Shown: piece by piece, positions 17,340 to 27,738 of the stretch
Layout: each line of letters starts with the position of its first letter
How positions within the stretch are numbered: position 1 is the stretch's first letter
Assembly: GCF_030271255.1 (NCBI RefSeq)
Contig: NZ_JASJOM010000016.1
Location: forward strand, 1 to 59,126
Length of the DNA: 59,126 nt
DNA from: Peribacillus folii
GTDB lineage: Bacteria > Bacillota > Bacilli > Bacillales > DSM-1321
Direction: 5' to 3'
The notes under the pieces: generated by a model
The model's input: the letters and a program-made list of their open reading frames with translations, nothing else
Told to the model about the DNA's origin: nothing
Database searches by the model: none
Translations under genes and position numbers: made by a program

Positions 17340-18010
17340 TCCGTTAGCTCCAAACGGTAGCCCAATCCCCAGATTGTCCGGATCCGAAAGGGGAACTCCG
17401 GTTCAGGAAACCGTTCCCTCACTCTTTTAATATGGACATCGACCGTTCGCTCATCACCTTCATAGTCATAGCCCCATATGTCTTCAATCAGTTCTTCCCT
17501 TGAAAAAGTTTTTCCAGGATAGCTTGCCAATTTAAACAACACTTCAAATTCCTTGAGTGGAATCGTATATTCCGCTCCTCTGAATGACAGTTGATACGTG
17601 TTGCGGTTCATCTGTAAATCATTGATATTCAAGGTTTGGGAAGTGGTGATTTTATAGCGTTTCAAAAGAGCCTTTATCCTGATGACCAATTCAATTGGTT
17701 CAAATGGTTTAACGAGGTAGTCATCCGCACCGAGTTCGAATCCTTTCACCTTCTGCGCCGTTTCGCCCTTGGCCGTCAGCATTAAAATCGGGATATCACT
17801 GAATTCACGCAATTCCTTGCATAATTGCCAGCCGTCCATGTTAGGCATCATGATATCGATGATGGCTAAATTGATTTTCACCTTCTCCATTACATTCAAC
17901 GCTTGGAGTCCGTCATGGGCGACATACAAATCGAATCCTTCTTTCCTTAACAAGAGCTGGATCAGTTCGCGGATATGGGCATCATCATCGACGATCAATA
18001 TCTTTGTCAT
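17336..18010 (-). CDS. OmpR/PhoB-family response regulator
   Basis: This 224-residue regulator has a receiver domain with the acidic pocket VDDD, phospho-acceptor D53 in IIDIMMPNMDG and K102 in VKPF, followed by a winged-helix output domain ending RTVDVHIKRVR and GLGYRLE. The segment WGYDYEGDERTVDV resembles the heme-responsive HssR of staphylococci, but the adjacent exporter is BmrA-like rather than HrtAB. Spacing of 27 nt to bmrA suggests one transcript with it and positive autoregulation. Confidence 0.92.
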   Translation of the reverse strand: MTKILIVDDDAHIRELIQLLLRKEGFDLYVAHDGLQALNVMEKVKINLAIIDIMMPNMDGWQLCKELREFSDIPILMLTAKGETAQKVKGFELGADDYLVKPFEPIELVIRIKALLKRYKITTSQTLNINDLQMNRNTYQLSFRGAEYTIPLKEFEVLFKLASYPGKTFSREELIEDIWGYDYEGDERTVDVHIKRVRERFPEPEFPFRIRTIWGLGYRLELTE

Positions 18011-18037
18011 CCTTCATCTTTCCTTTCGGTGAATGAA

Positions 18038-19783
18038 TTAAGCAAGCTCAAGCTTGTGTAACTGCTGCTGTGCGAATTCACGATATAATGCATGCGTTTC
18101 ATATAGTTCTTTATGTGTTCCGCTGCCTGTAATTTTCCCTTTTTCGAGGAAAATGATTTGGTCTGAACCAATGACGGTCGATAAGCGATGGGCGATGACG
18201 ATCGTTGTCCGTCCTTTCATCAAATCATTCAAAGCTTGCTGGACGACATGCTCCGATTTACTGTCCAGACTGGAGGTAGCTTCATCGAGCATCAGGATTT
18301 TAGGATTTCTCAGAAAGGCACGGGCGATAGCGATCCGTTGCCTTTGGCCTCCGGATAGTTTCATCCCTCTCTCCCCAACTTCCGTATCATAGCCATTTGG
18401 AAGGTCGGAAATGAACTGGTCTGCATAGGCCATTTTAGCGACTTGATTTAACTCCTCATCCGTTACATCGCGTTCGATTCCATAGCATATATTATCGCGA
18501 ATGGTACCGGATACGATCGGACTTTCCTGCGAAACGTAGCCAATCTGGCTTCTCCATGAATGGAGCGTGAAATCGTTTATCGACGTCCCGCCTATCGATA
18601 TGGAGCCCTGCTGTGGTTTATAGAAGCGCTCAAACAATGAGAAAAGGGTCGTTTTCCCGCTGCCGCTTGGTCCGACAATCGCGGTGACCTTGCCCGCTTC
18701 AACCGTGAAGCTGATATCTTTTAGCACTTGTTCACCATCATTATAACGATAATCGAGGTGATCGACCGTGATGGATTGGCTTGAATTCTGAATCTTGAGC
18801 GTTGCATCTTCTTCCACTTCAGAATCCAAAATGGAAATGATACGTTCCGTGGCACCGGTCGCTTTTTGGAATTGCGTAAAGAAAGCTGCCAATTGCGCCA
18901 TCGGCATGATGATTTGGAAAAGATACATGATGAAGGCAACTAAAGCTCCTGCTGACAGCGCCCCTGAAGAAACACGCATCCCCCCATACCCTAAAATCAA
19001 TACGAGTAAGGCCATCATGACTAGACTCATCAACGGTCCGATCAGCGCTTGGATTTTTGCTTCCTTTAAACCGAATTGGAATAATTGGGTGATTCCTTTT
19101 TTCCCATTTTCATATTCGAATGTTTCTGCATTCGATGCTTTAACAAGCCGGATTTCCGTAAGCACCTGCTGGAGGACAGCGGTGAAGCTTGCCGTCTCAT
19201 CCTGCATCCCTTTCGAAATGCGGTGCATTTTCTTCCCGAGTGGCAGTAATATCATAACAGAGAGCGGGATGGCTATGAACATCAACAGCGACATTTTCCA
19301 GTCAAGCAAAAATAACACGATCATGGCACCGACGATGGAGATGATTCCGGTAACGAAATTGGATAGGTGCTCCGAAATCAAGCCCTTCACTACCGTTGTA
19401 TCATTGGTCATCCGACTGACCGTTTCTCCCGATGGATGTTCATCGAAGTAATTCACGGGTAACACGAGCAACTTTTTCCAAAGTTGATCGCGGATGCCGG
19501 CAACTACGGATTGACCGATCTTGTTCAATAAATAGATGGAAAACCCGCTCGCCAATGCTTGAACGATGATGGCAAGCACAAGAAGTGTGACCCTTTCCGC
19601 ATTTAGTGAACTAAGGGAAAAATCATTGATAAGATTTTTTGTGAATAATGGGACCAATAAACTTACGCCTGTTGTGCTTAAGCTTAATAGTAATGCAATC
19701 CCGATCATTATTTTGGAAGGCTTCGTTTGTTGCACCAATCGGATGAACTGACTCCAGCCTTTTTGTTTTTTTTCTTGTTTCAT
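18038..19783 (-). CDS. bmrA: BmrA-type multidrug ABC transporter
   Basis: This 581-residue half-transporter has six N-terminal helices and a C-terminal nucleotide-binding domain with Walker [13 protein letters not shown] signature LSGGQRQR, Walker [11 protein letters not shown] and the H-loop AHRLST. It closely follows the remembered sequence of B. subtilis BmrA, for example [18 protein letters not shown]. It works as a homodimer exporting hydrophobic drugs such as cervimycin in B. subtilis. The ATG at 19783 has AAAGGA; an earlier in-frame ATG (19810) is also possible. It is the first gene of an operon with the two-component pair. Confidence 0.88.
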   Translation of the reverse strand: MKQEKKQKGWSQFIRLVQQTKPSKIMIGIALLLSLSTTGVSLLVPLFTKNLINDFSLSSLNAERVTLLVLAIIVQALASGFSIYLLNKIGQSVVAGIRDQLWKKLLVLPVNYFDEHPSGETVSRMTNDTTVVKGLISEHLSNFVTGIISIVGAMIVLFLLDWKMSLLMFIAIPLSVMILLPLGKKMHRISKGMQDETASFTAVLQQVLTEIRLVKASNAETFEYENGKKGITQLFQFGLKEAKIQALIGPLMSLVMMALLVLILGYGGMRVSSGALSAGALVAFIMYLFQIIMPMAQLAAFFTQFQKATGATERIISILDSEVEEDATLKIQNSSQSITVDHLDYRYNDGEQVLKDISFTVEAGKVTAIVGPSGSGKTTLFSLFERFYKPQQGSISIGGTSINDFTLHSWRSQIGYVSQESPIVSGTIRDNICYGIERDVTDEELNQVAKMAYADQFISDLPNGYDTEVGERGMKLSGGQRQRIAIARAFLRNPKILMLDEATSSLDSKSEHVVQQALNDLMKGRTTIVIAHRLSTVIGSDQIIFLEKGKITGSGTHKELYETHALYREFAQQQLHKLELA

Positions 19784-19950
19784 GTAGTGACATCCTTTCT
19801 TGATCTTCATTATAAACGGTAGTATACATAGAAGTTATGAATTGAATATGAACTATCAATAAAGTTTTAGGGGAAGATTCATCTTGCTACCTTTAATGTG
19901 GACAGGCGGGCGCCGTCGCAAACATGATCAGGATGATGAAAAAAAGATAA

Positions 19951-19979
19951 TTGTAATATTTGGAACATTTTGTTATATT
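19951..19979 (+). promoter_or_regulatory. Sigma-A promoter of the methylcitrate operon
   Basis: TTGTAA and TATATT are separated by 17 nt, ending about 25 nt before the riboswitch. Confidence 0.6.
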
Positions 19980-20004
19980 TAAGTAGAAAATTAAATAATG
20001 AAAT

Positions 20005-20200
20005 TAATAGGTGCAGATAAATTTTTCGTTTATCTGCTTAAAAGGGAAGTCGGTTAGATTCCGACGCTGTCCCGCAACTGTATTTGGGAGCGATTCGAAA
20101 AAAGCCACTGTTTCTGCACTGGAAATGGGAAGGGTTCGAAGAGCGAAGATCATAAGCCAGGAGACCTGCCTAATTAATGTGCATCAAGTACCTACGAGGA
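20005..20200 (+). promoter_or_regulatory. Adenosylcobalamin (B12) riboswitch
   Basis: The aptamer core is unmistakable: AAAAGGGAAGTCGGTTAGA, ATTCCGACGCTGTCCCGCAA, CTGTA, and the B12 box AAGCCAGGAGACCTGCC at about 20154-20170. The outer P1 helix can form between ATAGGTGC at the start and ACCTAC near 20190. It precedes a factor-independent terminator at 20281-20309 and the mmgDEF genes. The expected mode is premature termination when B12 is plentiful. Confidence 0.95.
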
Positions 20201-20280
20201 TAGGGGGTGTTAATTGCGGACTTTTTGGCATGAAAAATTTTTATGATTTCTCATGTTTATTTGAGTATTCTTCGTAAATT

Positions 20281-20309
20281 AACAGCTTCCTATGGAAGTT
20301 GTTTTTTTT
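20281..20309 (+). terminator. Riboswitch expression-platform terminator
   Basis: Arms AACAGCTTCC and GGAAGTTGTT (one G-T pair) with a 3-nt loop run directly into T. It lies between the B12 aptamer and the first gene of the operon. Confidence 0.85.
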
Positions 20310-20360
20310 ATGTCAGTTTAATGGGGAAATCGAAAAATTACAAGAGATTCCGACAAATTT

Positions 20361-20374
20361 TGATAGCGCTTTCA
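20361..20374 (+). promoter_or_regulatory. CcpA cre site
   Basis: TGATAGCGCTTTCA matches the cre consensus TGWNANCGNTNWCA at every position. It lies 32 bases before the mmgD start, inside the transcribed leader, where CcpA would act as a roadblock. Confidence 0.8.
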
Positions 20375-20405
20375 ACGAATCGCCTATTCAGAGGAGGAAT
20401 GAAAG

Positions 20406-21533
20406 ATGAAGGAACAAGTAAATTATTCTCCCGGTCTCGATGGAATTATAGCGGCTGAAACAACGTTATCTTTCCTGGATACAGTTCAAAGTGAAATTGT
20501 CATTCGAGGATATGATCTTATCGAGTTATCTGGAAAAATGGGATATTTGGAGATTGTCAATCTGTTGCTACACGATACGTTCCCGGACGAGGGGGAAAAG
20601 GCACGGCTTGAACAGGAATTGAAGGATGAATATGAAATCCCCGAGGATATCCTGAATATATTGAAGCTATTGCCGGAGAAAACACATCCGATGGATGCAC
20701 TGCGGACAGGGATTTCAGCACTGGCTGGATATGATGCAAACATTGACGACCGTTCCTCCTTGGTCAATCGAGAGCGAGCCTACAGGTTATTGGGCAAGGT
20801 TCCGGCCATCGTTGCAAACAGTTATCGAATCCTGAATAGGCAAGAGGTTGTTCTTCCGAATAAGGACCTGTCTTATAGCTCGAATTTTTACTACATGATC
20901 ACGGGCAAGGTGCCCTCGGCAATGGAAGAAAAAATCTTTGACCAATCATTATTATTGTATAGCGAACACGAGATGCCCAATTCCACTTTCACGGCCAGGG
21001 TAATCGCCTCGACGCTTTCGGATTTATATGGGGCTTTGACGGGAGCTGTAGCTTCGCTGAAGGGCAACCTGCATGGAGGTGCCAATGAAGCGGTCATGTA
21101 CATGCTGCTGGAGGCGGGTACCGTCGAGAAATTCGAGCGATTGCTTGAGGGGAAATTGGCAAATAAAGAAAAAATCATGGGATTTGGTCACCGTGTCTAT
21201 ATGAAGAAAATGGATCCAAGGGCATTAATCATGAAGCAAGCATTAAAAAAGCTTTGTGAAGCCAAAGGGGACAGCCGGCTTTATGAAATGTGCGAAGCGG
21301 GGGAAGCGATCATGGAAAGGGAAAAAGGACTTTATCCGAATCTGGATTACTATGCAGCGCCGGTTTATTATATGCTCGGCCTTCCGATTTCCATCTATAC
21401 ACCGATTTTCTTCAGTGCGAGAACAGTGGGCTTATGTGCCCACGTGATTGAGCAGCACGCAAACAACCGTCTATTCCGACCTCGTGTGAGTTATATAGGC
21501 GAGCGTCATAACCGCAATGTCATTTCCAACTAA
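20406..21533 (+). CDS. mmgD: 2-methylcitrate synthase / citrate synthase
   Basis: This 375-residue citrate synthase family enzyme condenses propionyl-CoA (and acetyl-CoA) with oxaloacetate. Catalytic residues sit in LKGNLHGGANEA and MGFGHRVYMKKMDPRA, and the C-terminal FRPRVSYIGE is typical of the family. It matches MmgD of B. subtilis in length and in its neighbours mmgE and mmgF. GAGGAGG lies before the ATG. Transcription passes a B12 riboswitch and a cre site, so expression needs low cobalamin and no preferred sugar. Confidence 0.93.
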   Translation: MKEQVNYSPGLDGIIAAETTLSFLDTVQSEIVIRGYDLIELSGKMGYLEIVNLLLHDTFPDEGEKARLEQELKDEYEIPEDILNILKLLPEKTHPMDALRTGISALAGYDANIDDRSSLVNRERAYRLLGKVPAIVANSYRILNRQEVVLPNKDLSYSSNFYYMITGKVPSAMEEKIFDQSLLLYSEHEMPNSTFTARVIASTLSDLYGALTGAVASLKGNLHGGANEAVMYMLLEAGTVEKFERLLEGKLANKEKIMGFGHRVYMKKMDPRALIMKQALKKLCEAKGDSRLYEMCEAGEAIMEREKGLYPNLDYYAAPVYYMLGLPISIYTPIFFSARTVGLCAHVIEQHANNRLFRPRVSYIGERHNRNVISN

Positions 21534-21558
21534 GGAAATGTAGATTATTAGCCCGCCC

Positions 21559-21584
21559 GATGGACGTTCTGACCAACGTCCATC
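21559..21584. other. Intercistronic hairpin between mmgD and mmgE
   Basis: A perfect 10-bp stem (GATGGACGTT / AACGTCCATC) with a 6-nt loop has no T-run, so it is more likely a processing or stabilising element than a terminator. Confidence 0.5.
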
Positions 21585-21623
21585 ATTATAATAAACAAAT
21601 TTGCCACGAAAGGGAAGATGAGA

Positions 21624-23060
21624 ATGCTAAAAACGAATGGCATCAAGCAAACGGATGTGTTATTGGAAGACATTGCGGATTATGTATTGAACAAGGAAAT
21701 CCTGAGCGAAGAAGCGTATGAAACGGCTCGTTACGTTCTCCTTGATACGATCGGCTGCGGGATTTTAGCGCTTTCCTATCCTGAATGCACCAAATTATTG
21801 GGCCCTGTCGTCCCCGGCACGGTCGTTCCAAACGGGACCCGCGTTCCAGGCACTTCCTATGTACTCGACCCAGTCAAGGGGGCATTCAATATTGGCTGCA
21901 TGATTCGCTGGCTGGATTATAACGATACATGGCTGGCCGCCGAATGGGGGCATCCTTCTGATAACTTGGGCGGCATTTTGGCAGTAGCCGATTACGTAAG
22001 CCGCGTGAATGTTGCAGAGGGGAGAGAAGCATTGTCTGTAAAAGCCGTTTTGGAAATGATGATTAAAGCACATGAGATTCAAGGCGTACTGGCGCTGGAA
22101 AATAGCTTGAACCGCGTTGGCCTGGACCACGTCTTGTTTGTAAAAGTAGCCACGACGGCGGTCGTCACAAAAGCGCTGGGCGGTACGAGAGAAGAAATCA
22201 TCCATGCTTTATCCAATGCGTGGATCGATAATTCAAGCTTGCGTACGTATCGACACGCTCCCAATACCGGATCGCGAAAATCTTGGGCAGCTGGCGATGC
22301 CACGAGCAGGGCCGTACAGTTGGCCATGATGGCGCTCAAAGGAGAAATGGGATACCCAACAGCCCTTTCGGCACCAGGCTGGGGATTCCAGGATGTATTA
22401 TTCAATAAGAAAGAATTGAAGCTTTCCCGTAAGCTCGATTCCTATGTAATGGAAAATGTCTTATTCAAAGTATCATATCCAGCGGAGTTCCATGCGCAAA
22501 CGGCAGCGGAATGTGCCGTGAAATTGCATCCGGAAGTGAAGGACCGCCTTGATGAGATAGATAAAATCAAAATCACCACACATGAATCTGCCATTCGCAT
22601 CATCGATAAAGAAGGACCATTGAACAATCCAGCAGATCGCGATCATTGTATCCAATATATCACGGCTGTCGGTTTGATCCACGGGGACGTGACGGCAGAC
22701 CACTATGAGGATGAAGCGGCAGCTGACGAAAGAATAGACTTCTTGAGGAATAAAATGCAGATTGTTGAAAATCAGCAATACACAATGGACTATATGGACC
22801 CGAGCAAGCGCTCGATCGCCAATGCGATCCAAATTTATTATAAGGACGGCTCGGTATCGGAGTTTGTCGAATGCGAGTATCCGCTTGGACACCGCTTTAG
22901 AAGAGATGAGGCAATCCCGAAAATAATCCAAAAATTCATTGAGAACATTAGCACGCACTATTCGCAAAAACAGCAAAACCGCATTCACGAGGCTTGCTTG
23001 GAGCCTGATGCTCTTTCGAACTTGAAGGTAAACGAGTTTATCGACTTATTCATCATATAA
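21624..23060 (+). CDS. mmgE: 2-methylcitrate dehydratase (MmgE/PrpD family)
   Basis: This 478-residue enzyme dehydrates 2-methylcitrate to 2-methylaconitate without an iron-sulfur cluster. Family segments visible are [33 protein letters not shown] and [23 protein letters not shown] at suitable spacing favours ATG 21624 over 21618. It follows mmgD after a 90-base gap containing a hairpin and precedes mmgF by 13 bases. Confidence 0.93.
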   Translation: MLKTNGIKQTDVLLEDIADYVLNKEILSEEAYETARYVLLDTIGCGILALSYPECTKLLGPVVPGTVVPNGTRVPGTSYVLDPVKGAFNIGCMIRWLDYNDTWLAAEWGHPSDNLGGILAVADYVSRVNVAEGREALSVKAVLEMMIKAHEIQGVLALENSLNRVGLDHVLFVKVATTAVVTKALGGTREEIIHALSNAWIDNSSLRTYRHAPNTGSRKSWAAGDATSRAVQLAMMALKGEMGYPTALSAPGWGFQDVLFNKKELKLSRKLDSYVMENVLFKVSYPAEFHAQTAAECAVKLHPEVKDRLDEIDKIKITTHESAIRIIDKEGPLNNPADRDHCIQYITAVGLIHGDVTADHYEDEAAADERIDFLRNKMQIVENQQYTMDYMDPSKRSIANAIQIYYKDGSVSEFVECEYPLGHRFRRDEAIPKIIQKFIENISTHYSQKQQNRIHEACLEPDALSNLKVNEFIDLFII

Positions 23061-23073
23061 GGGGGACTGCCGC

Positions 23074-23982
23074 ATGACTTGGATCGTAGATCAACAGTCG
23101 GGACAAGCTGAATTGGCCGCGCGTTTCCGGAGGCAAATGGAAGAACCGGGCATCTTACAAATTCCGGGCACCCACGATGCGATGGCTGGCCTTATCGCGA
23201 AGAAGATAGGCTTTAATGCACTTTACCTTTCAGGTGCAGCATACACGGCAAGCAGGGGCCTGCCCGATTTAGGGATTGTCACATCCTCAGAGGTAGCTGA
23301 GCGGGCCAGGGATATCATCCGGGCTACCGACTTGCCTGTCCTTGTAGACATTGATACGGGATTTGGCGGTGTCCTGAATGTGGCACGTACAGCTAGGGAA
23401 ATGCAGGAAGCGGGCATAGCGGCTGTACAAATGGAAGACCAAGACCTGCCAAAAAAATGTGGCCATTTGAATGGCAAGAAGCTTATAGCGATTAATGATA
23501 TGACGCAAAAAATAAAAATGATCAAGCAGGCCGCTCCTTCGCTGGTGATAGTGGCGCGTACGGATGCAAGGGCCGTGGAGGGGATAGAGGCAGCAATTGA
23601 AAGAGCCGAAGCCTATATCGAAGCGGGGGCTGATGCCATATTCCCTGAAGCGCTGCAAACGGAAGCGGAGTTCCGCCAGTTTGCCCAGCGTGTTACTGTG
23701 CCGTTGCTGGCAAATATGACTGAATTCGGTAAGACTCCTTATTATAAGGCTAAAGAATTTGAAGAAATGGGATATCAAATGGTGATATATCCCGTCACTT
23801 CCCTTAGAGTGGCCGCAAAGGCATATGAGAAGGTCTTTGAACAGATCCTTCAGCATGGAACACAGGCAGGGGCCCTGCAGGACATGCAAACACGAAGTGA
23901 ATTATACGGAACGATTTCCTATCATGACTTTGAAGCCCTGGATCAAGAAATTGCAAAAACCGTATTGACCAAGGAACAATAG
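23074..23982 (+). CDS. mmgF: Methylisocitrate lyase
   Basis: This 302-residue enzyme cleaves 2-methylisocitrate into pyruvate and succinate, finishing the methylcitrate cycle. The isocitrate-lyase superfamily features are present: DIDTGFGG for Mg binding, KKCGH with the catalytic cysteine near residue 129, and ARTDA. AAGGGGGA precedes the ATG. It is the last gene of the operon; no separate aconitase is encoded here, so a housekeeping aconitase must hydrate methylaconitate. Confidence 0.94.
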   Translation: MTWIVDQQSGQAELAARFRRQMEEPGILQIPGTHDAMAGLIAKKIGFNALYLSGAAYTASRGLPDLGIVTSSEVAERARDIIRATDLPVLVDIDTGFGGVLNVARTAREMQEAGIAAVQMEDQDLPKKCGHLNGKKLIAINDMTQKIKMIKQAAPSLVIVARTDARAVEGIEAAIERAEAYIEAGADAIFPEALQTEAEFRQFAQRVTVPLLANMTEFGKTPYYKAKEFEEMGYQMVIYPVTSLRVAAKAYEKVFEQILQHGTQAGALQDMQTRSELYGTISYHDFEALDQEIAKTVLTKEQ

Positions 23983-24005
23983 TTTCTGTTAAAATATAGA
24001 AAGTT

Positions 24006-24032
24006 AGCCCGGAGCCCTAGCTCCGGGCTTTC
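24006..24032 (+). terminator. Terminator of mmgDEF
   Basis: Arms AGCCCGGAG and CTCCGGGCT with a 6-nt loop are followed by TTCC, a short T-run. Confidence 0.75.
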
Positions 24033-24182
24033 CTATGTGCCAAAAATAAGGTATCAAGTCTGGTTCTTATTGACTGTTTTCAAAGAGATTATAATGGAAG
24101 TGAAGAGGTGTAATGATGTGGGATTCGAAGTGAATATACTATTTCAAAACAATAAATAGGTATAAAAGGCTGATTCGGACTT

Positions 24183-24207
24183 TAAAAATGGTTCTTTTAG
24201 CCGATTA
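24183..24207 (+). promoter_or_regulatory. Candidate sigma-D (motility) promoter
   Basis: TAAA at 24183 and GCCGATTA at 24200 resemble the sigma-D consensus TAAA/GCCGATAT. The spacer is 13 bases, one or two short of usual. It lies 42 bases before a two-gene unit that includes a chemoreceptor. Confidence 0.35.
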
Positions 24208-24248
24208 AATATGGGGATACAAAAAACAGTATAAGTTAGGTGGAAAAC

Positions 24249-25418
24249 ATGATTATTTTGAATGAGTCCATTGTGTCACCGGTTCTTCTAAAGGTGTTAG
24301 TGGAGCAGCAAATCCCAGTATTGGAACAGGGACAATGGGGAGACACGATAATATCCGAAAAGTTAAATATTCGAAACGCTACAGAATTTTTCAAGTCCAT
24401 GGGAATGGAACAAAGAATTCTTACAAACTCTGAAAATGGCATCACTATATTAGGCCATTTCCAACCAGATAGCAATGAATACATATGGTCCAAGTTATTG
24501 AAGGATAAGAGCGAGGTTCGTAAGTTAACGAAATCATTATATCCGGCTTTCCATTTCCAAGATATTGATTTATCGATGATAGATGATCTGGATAAAGACC
24601 AAATACCGTTTCCGGTCGTCATCAAGCCAAATATCGGCTATTCCAGTGTTGGCGTACATAAAGTCAAGAATGAGCAGGACTGGGATGTAGCCGTGGCCCA
24701 GCTTAAAGAAGACCTGCTTCACTCGGATGGACTGTATGATTCCGAAGTGGTCGGTTCCCAAACCGTTTTGATAGAAGAGTGGATACAGGGGGAGGAATTT
24801 GCCATCGATGGGTATTACGATCAAGCTGGCGAGCCAGTGATTTTGAATGTATTCAAGCGATTATTCAAGGATGATTACGATACTTCCGACCGAATTTACT
24901 ATACTTCGAAGGCAGCCATTAATGAAATCTATGAAGATGCATTAAGGTTCATGAAGAATATTCAAACGGTCCTTCCGCTACGGAACTACGCTGTACACTT
25001 TGAAATCCGCAAAAAAGGGGACCGGGTGATACCGATTGAAATCAATCCACTTCGTTTTGCCGGTGCGGGTACAACCGATTTAGGCTATCATGCATACGGG
25101 ATGAACATGTATCAACACTATTTCTTAGGTACAAAACCAGATTGGAATTCGATTTTGGATCAGATGGACGATGCGATTTACAGCTTTTTCTTTGCAGAGG
25201 TTCCGCTGGAAATAAATCTGGAGGAAGTTGGGCATATCGATCATGATGGTCTGCAACATGAATTCGAACAGATATTGGAATATAGGCAGCTTCCTTTTGA
25301 AAACGATCGGAGCATGTCGATCATTTTTTATAGAAGCGAGAATTTGGACAAGAATCGTCAATTGCTTCACTTGGACTTACTTCCGTACTTGACGATAAAA
25401 CAACTGGCTTTAACCTAA
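24249..25418 (+). CDS. ATP-grasp domain protein
   Basis: This 389-residue protein has an ATP-grasp core: [19 protein letters not shown] (nucleotide lysine and glycine loop, near residues 120-140), [18 protein letters not shown], and the metal-binding [13 protein letters not shown]. Relatives ligate a carboxylate to an amine or thiol. The substrate is not evident. AGGTGG supports ATG 24249. The chemoreceptor gene starts 7 bases after its stop, so the two are co-expressed, an unusual pairing. Confidence 0.75.
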   Translation: MIILNESIVSPVLLKVLVEQQIPVLEQGQWGDTIISEKLNIRNATEFFKSMGMEQRILTNSENGITILGHFQPDSNEYIWSKLLKDKSEVRKLTKSLYPAFHFQDIDLSMIDDLDKDQIPFPVVIKPNIGYSSVGVHKVKNEQDWDVAVAQLKEDLLHSDGLYDSEVVGSQTVLIEEWIQGEEFAIDGYYDQAGEPVILNVFKRLFKDDYDTSDRIYYTSKAAINEIYEDALRFMKNIQTVLPLRNYAVHFEIRKKGDRVIPIEINPLRFAGAGTTDLGYHAYGMNMYQHYFLGTKPDWNSILDQMDDAIYSFFFAEVPLEINLEEVGHIDHDGLQHEFEQILEYRQLPFENDRSMSIIFYRSENLDKNRQLLHLDLLPYLTIKQLALT

Positions 25419-25425
25419 GGGGGTC

Positions 25426-27126
25426 ATGAGATTGAGATTTTCAAAACTGAATCCTAAACATTCACTAATGGCAAAACTATTCTTATTTTATATCATTCCA
25501 TTCGTGCTTTTTGCAGGAGCGATGGGACTTTGCTTTTCCTATATAACGAATAAAATGATCAATGAGAATGTCCTGCCGCAATTCGATGAACGCCTTTCCG
25601 AAAACGCCCATAGTTTGGCAGCAAGCCTCAACCCGACCATGATCAACAATGGTTCAGAACGGGGAGAAGATATCAGGCGGAAATTGGATGCCTTCGTTGA
25701 AGATAAAAAGGGCATTGAATACGTGTATGTGCTGAAGCGGGAGAACGATGCCGATACGATCGTAGCCTTGAATGGCAGCGAAGATTACATGGTGCAATCG
25801 CCCTTCACGCCGGAGCAGGCCAAATCGATAAATGGACAAGAAGATGTATTAAGTGAAATATATAAAGATAAATGGGGTACGCACAAATCATTCTTTACGC
25901 CAATCAATGGGACGGACGCCATTATAGGAATTGATATGGATGCGAAGTTCATTGATGAATTGAAAAGCAGAATGATATTCTATAATATTTTATTTCTTGC
26001 AAGTGCCATAATATTAGGTGTACTGTGTGCCGTTGTCATCGGGAGGAAGATCTCGGGTCCCGTCAATGAACTTGTTGGCTACACGAATGAAATGGCGGCA
26101 GGGGATTTAAGTAAAGCGATTCCGGTTGGCAGGCAAGATGAGATTGGTGATCTGTCCAGTGGTTTTGAGGACATGAGATTAAGCTTGTCCCATATCATCG
26201 ATAATGTCCGTGAACACGCGCAAGCAATGAATCAAACCACCGTTTCCATCCATCAATCCTTTGAAGAGATGGTGGAGTCCTATGGCCAGATCGTCACGGG
26301 AACAACGGAAGAAGCGAAGGCCTCGGAAGAACGCGCTCATCATATTGATAGGATTTCCAACATGATCAGTGACCTTACGGAGACAATCCGCTTGATGAAT
26401 GAGCAAACGAATAAGATGAATGAATTTACGGTGCATGCAAACACACTTGCTGAGCAAGGCAGTAAACAAGTTCAGGATGTAACGAGTCAAATGGGTAAAA
26501 TCATGGAAAACGGCCAAGCGAATAAAGCCAACTTGGTGAGCCTTGAAGAGGATGTAGTGAAGATAAATGAAGTGATCGGTTTAATAAGAGTCATCGCTTC
26601 ACAAACGAACCTGCTATCCTTGAATGCTTCCATTGAAGCGGCGCGGGCTGGTGATGCCGGCAGAGGCTTTGCGGTGGTTGCCCAAGAAGTGCAAAAGCTG
26701 GCCGTGCAAACGGATGAATCGATCGATATCATTTCCGAATCGATTACGCGGATCAATGAGCAGACAGCCAAGGTCATTCAAAACAACGATGAAAGTTTTG
26801 AGGATATATTGAAGGGTGTCTCCTTAGTGGAAAATAACGGGGAGATCTTCAATAACATTTTCGATTCCGTAGAGAAGCTGTTGAAAGGCACGGAGCAATT
26901 GGCCAAACACTCGAAGAATATCAATGAATCGTCTGATGAAAGTTTAGCATCAATCCAGGAAATTGCAGCGATTTCGGAAGAGGGGGTCGCAACCACTGAG
27001 CAAATTTCCGCAGCAGCCATTCAACAAAGTACGATCATGAATGGACTGAAGGAACAAAATGAAGAGTTAGCCAAAAATTCGGCCATCTTGGAAGAAATGG
27101 TTGAAAAATTCACCACCGAAAAATAA
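25426..27126 (+). CDS. Methyl-accepting chemotaxis protein
   Basis: This 566-residue chemoreceptor has helix 1 at about residues 18-40, an extracytoplasmic sensor of about 145 residues, helix 2 at about 186-206, HAMP ([19 protein letters not shown]) and a long cytoplasmic signalling helix with the hairpin tip [20 protein letters not shown]. It would signal to CheA/CheW. GGGGG is only 2 bases before ATG 25426 and 8 bases before TTG 25432, so the TTG may be the real start. It is translationally close to the ATP-grasp gene. Confidence 0.92.
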   Translation: MRLRFSKLNPKHSLMAKLFLFYIIPFVLFAGAMGLCFSYITNKMINENVLPQFDERLSENAHSLAASLNPTMINNGSERGEDIRRKLDAFVEDKKGIEYVYVLKRENDADTIVALNGSEDYMVQSPFTPEQAKSINGQEDVLSEIYKDKWGTHKSFFTPINGTDAIIGIDMDAKFIDELKSRMIFYNILFLASAIILGVLCAVVIGRKISGPVNELVGYTNEMAAGDLSKAIPVGRQDEIGDLSSGFEDMRLSLSHIIDNVREHAQAMNQTTVSIHQSFEEMVESYGQIVTGTTEEAKASEERAHHIDRISNMISDLTETIRLMNEQTNKMNEFTVHANTLAEQGSKQVQDVTSQMGKIMENGQANKANLVSLEEDVVKINEVIGLIRVIASQTNLLSLNASIEAARAGDAGRGFAVVAQEVQKLAVQTDESIDIISESITRINEQTAKVIQNNDESFEDILKGVSLVENNGEIFNNIFDSVEKLLKGTEQLAKHSKNINESSDESLASIQEIAAISEEGVATTEQISAAAIQQSTIMNGLKEQNEELAKNSAILEEMVEKFTTEK

Positions 27127-27150
27127 AGGATCATAGGCTTGCTGAACGGG

Positions 27151-27191
27151 CTGCAGACAAACTTGATTGGAGTATGTCTGCAGTTTTTTTT
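27151..27191 (+). terminator. Terminator of the ATP-grasp/chemoreceptor operon
   Basis: Arms CTGCAGACA and TGTCTGCAG enclose a 15-nt loop and are followed by eight T. Confidence 0.88.
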
Positions 27192-27302
27192 GTGCAATCC
27201 ACGCTGCGTTAATCGGTGGTAGGTCTTGGGTGGGTTTGGTTTATCTTGTCAGAGAATTTAGAGAGTATTAAAAATTGCTTGAATAAAGTTTGGGGAAACC
27301 AT

Positions 27303-27331
27303 TTGCAATCGCTGCCATTTAATGTTATGCT
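27303..27331 (+). promoter_or_regulatory. Sigma-A promoter and cold-shock leader of cspC
   Basis: TTGCAA and TATGCT are 17 bases apart. The transcript would carry a leader of about 110 nt without an open frame, typical of cold-inducible csp messages. Confidence 0.6.
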
Positions 27332-27449
27332 TAGTCTTAATTATTTTTGTTCGGTACTAAGGATACTAAAAGTACTACTTTTCGTTTTCGATGATGACTT
27401 AGAGCAAGGATAGTAATACAATGTGCAAATGCACTAGGAGGCAACAACA

Positions 27450-27650
27450 ATGGAACAAGGTAAAGTTAAATGGTTTAACGCAGAAAAAGGTTTTGGATTC
27501 ATCGAACGCGAAAACGGAGACGACGTATTCGTACATTTCTCAGCTATCCAAAGCGAAGGTTTCAAATCTTTAGACGAAGGCCAAGAAGTTACTTTTGAAG
27601 TAGAACAAGGTCAACGTGGACCACAAGCTTCTAACGTTCAAAAAGCATAA
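27450..27650 (+). CDS. cspC: Cold-shock protein CspC-like
   Basis: This 66-residue single-domain RNA chaperone has both nucleic-acid motifs, KGFGFIE and DVFVHFSAI. It differs from the remembered B. subtilis CspC at only a few positions (for example [18 protein letters not shown]), more closely than from CspB or CspD. CTAGGAGG precedes the ATG. The long untranslated leader suggests cold regulation at the RNA level. Confidence 0.93.
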   Translation: MEQGKVKWFNAEKGFGFIERENGDDVFVHFSAIQSEGFKSLDEGQEVTFEVEQGQRGPQASNVQKA

Positions 27651-27658
27651 TTTCAAAC

Positions 27659-27696
27659 AAAAAAAGGCAGATCCCATTTCGGGGTCTGCCTTTTTT
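27659..27696 (+). terminator. Terminator of cspC
   Basis: An A-flanked stem GGCAGATCCC / GGGGTCTGCC is followed by six T. Confidence 0.92.
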
Positions 27697-27718
27697 CGTT
27701 AACTCGAAAATAAAAAAA

Positions 27719-27738
27719 CCTGCTCGGCATCGAGCAGG
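27719..27738. other. Short perfect hairpin
   Basis: CCTGCTCG and CGAGCAGG pair with a 4-nt loop. Seven A on its left would be a T-run for leftward transcription, but no leftward gene lies nearby. Confidence 0.5.

Noticed and set aside
18795..19451. 218-codon plus-strand frame within bmrA
   Set aside because: It is the antisense of the ABC transporter; no motif and no start signal.
20011..20277. 88-codon open frame before mmgD
   Set aside because: It coincides with the cobalamin riboswitch and has no ribosome site.
27216..27413. 65-codon frame before cspC
   Set aside because: It overlaps the cspC promoter and untranslated leader and has no ribosome site.
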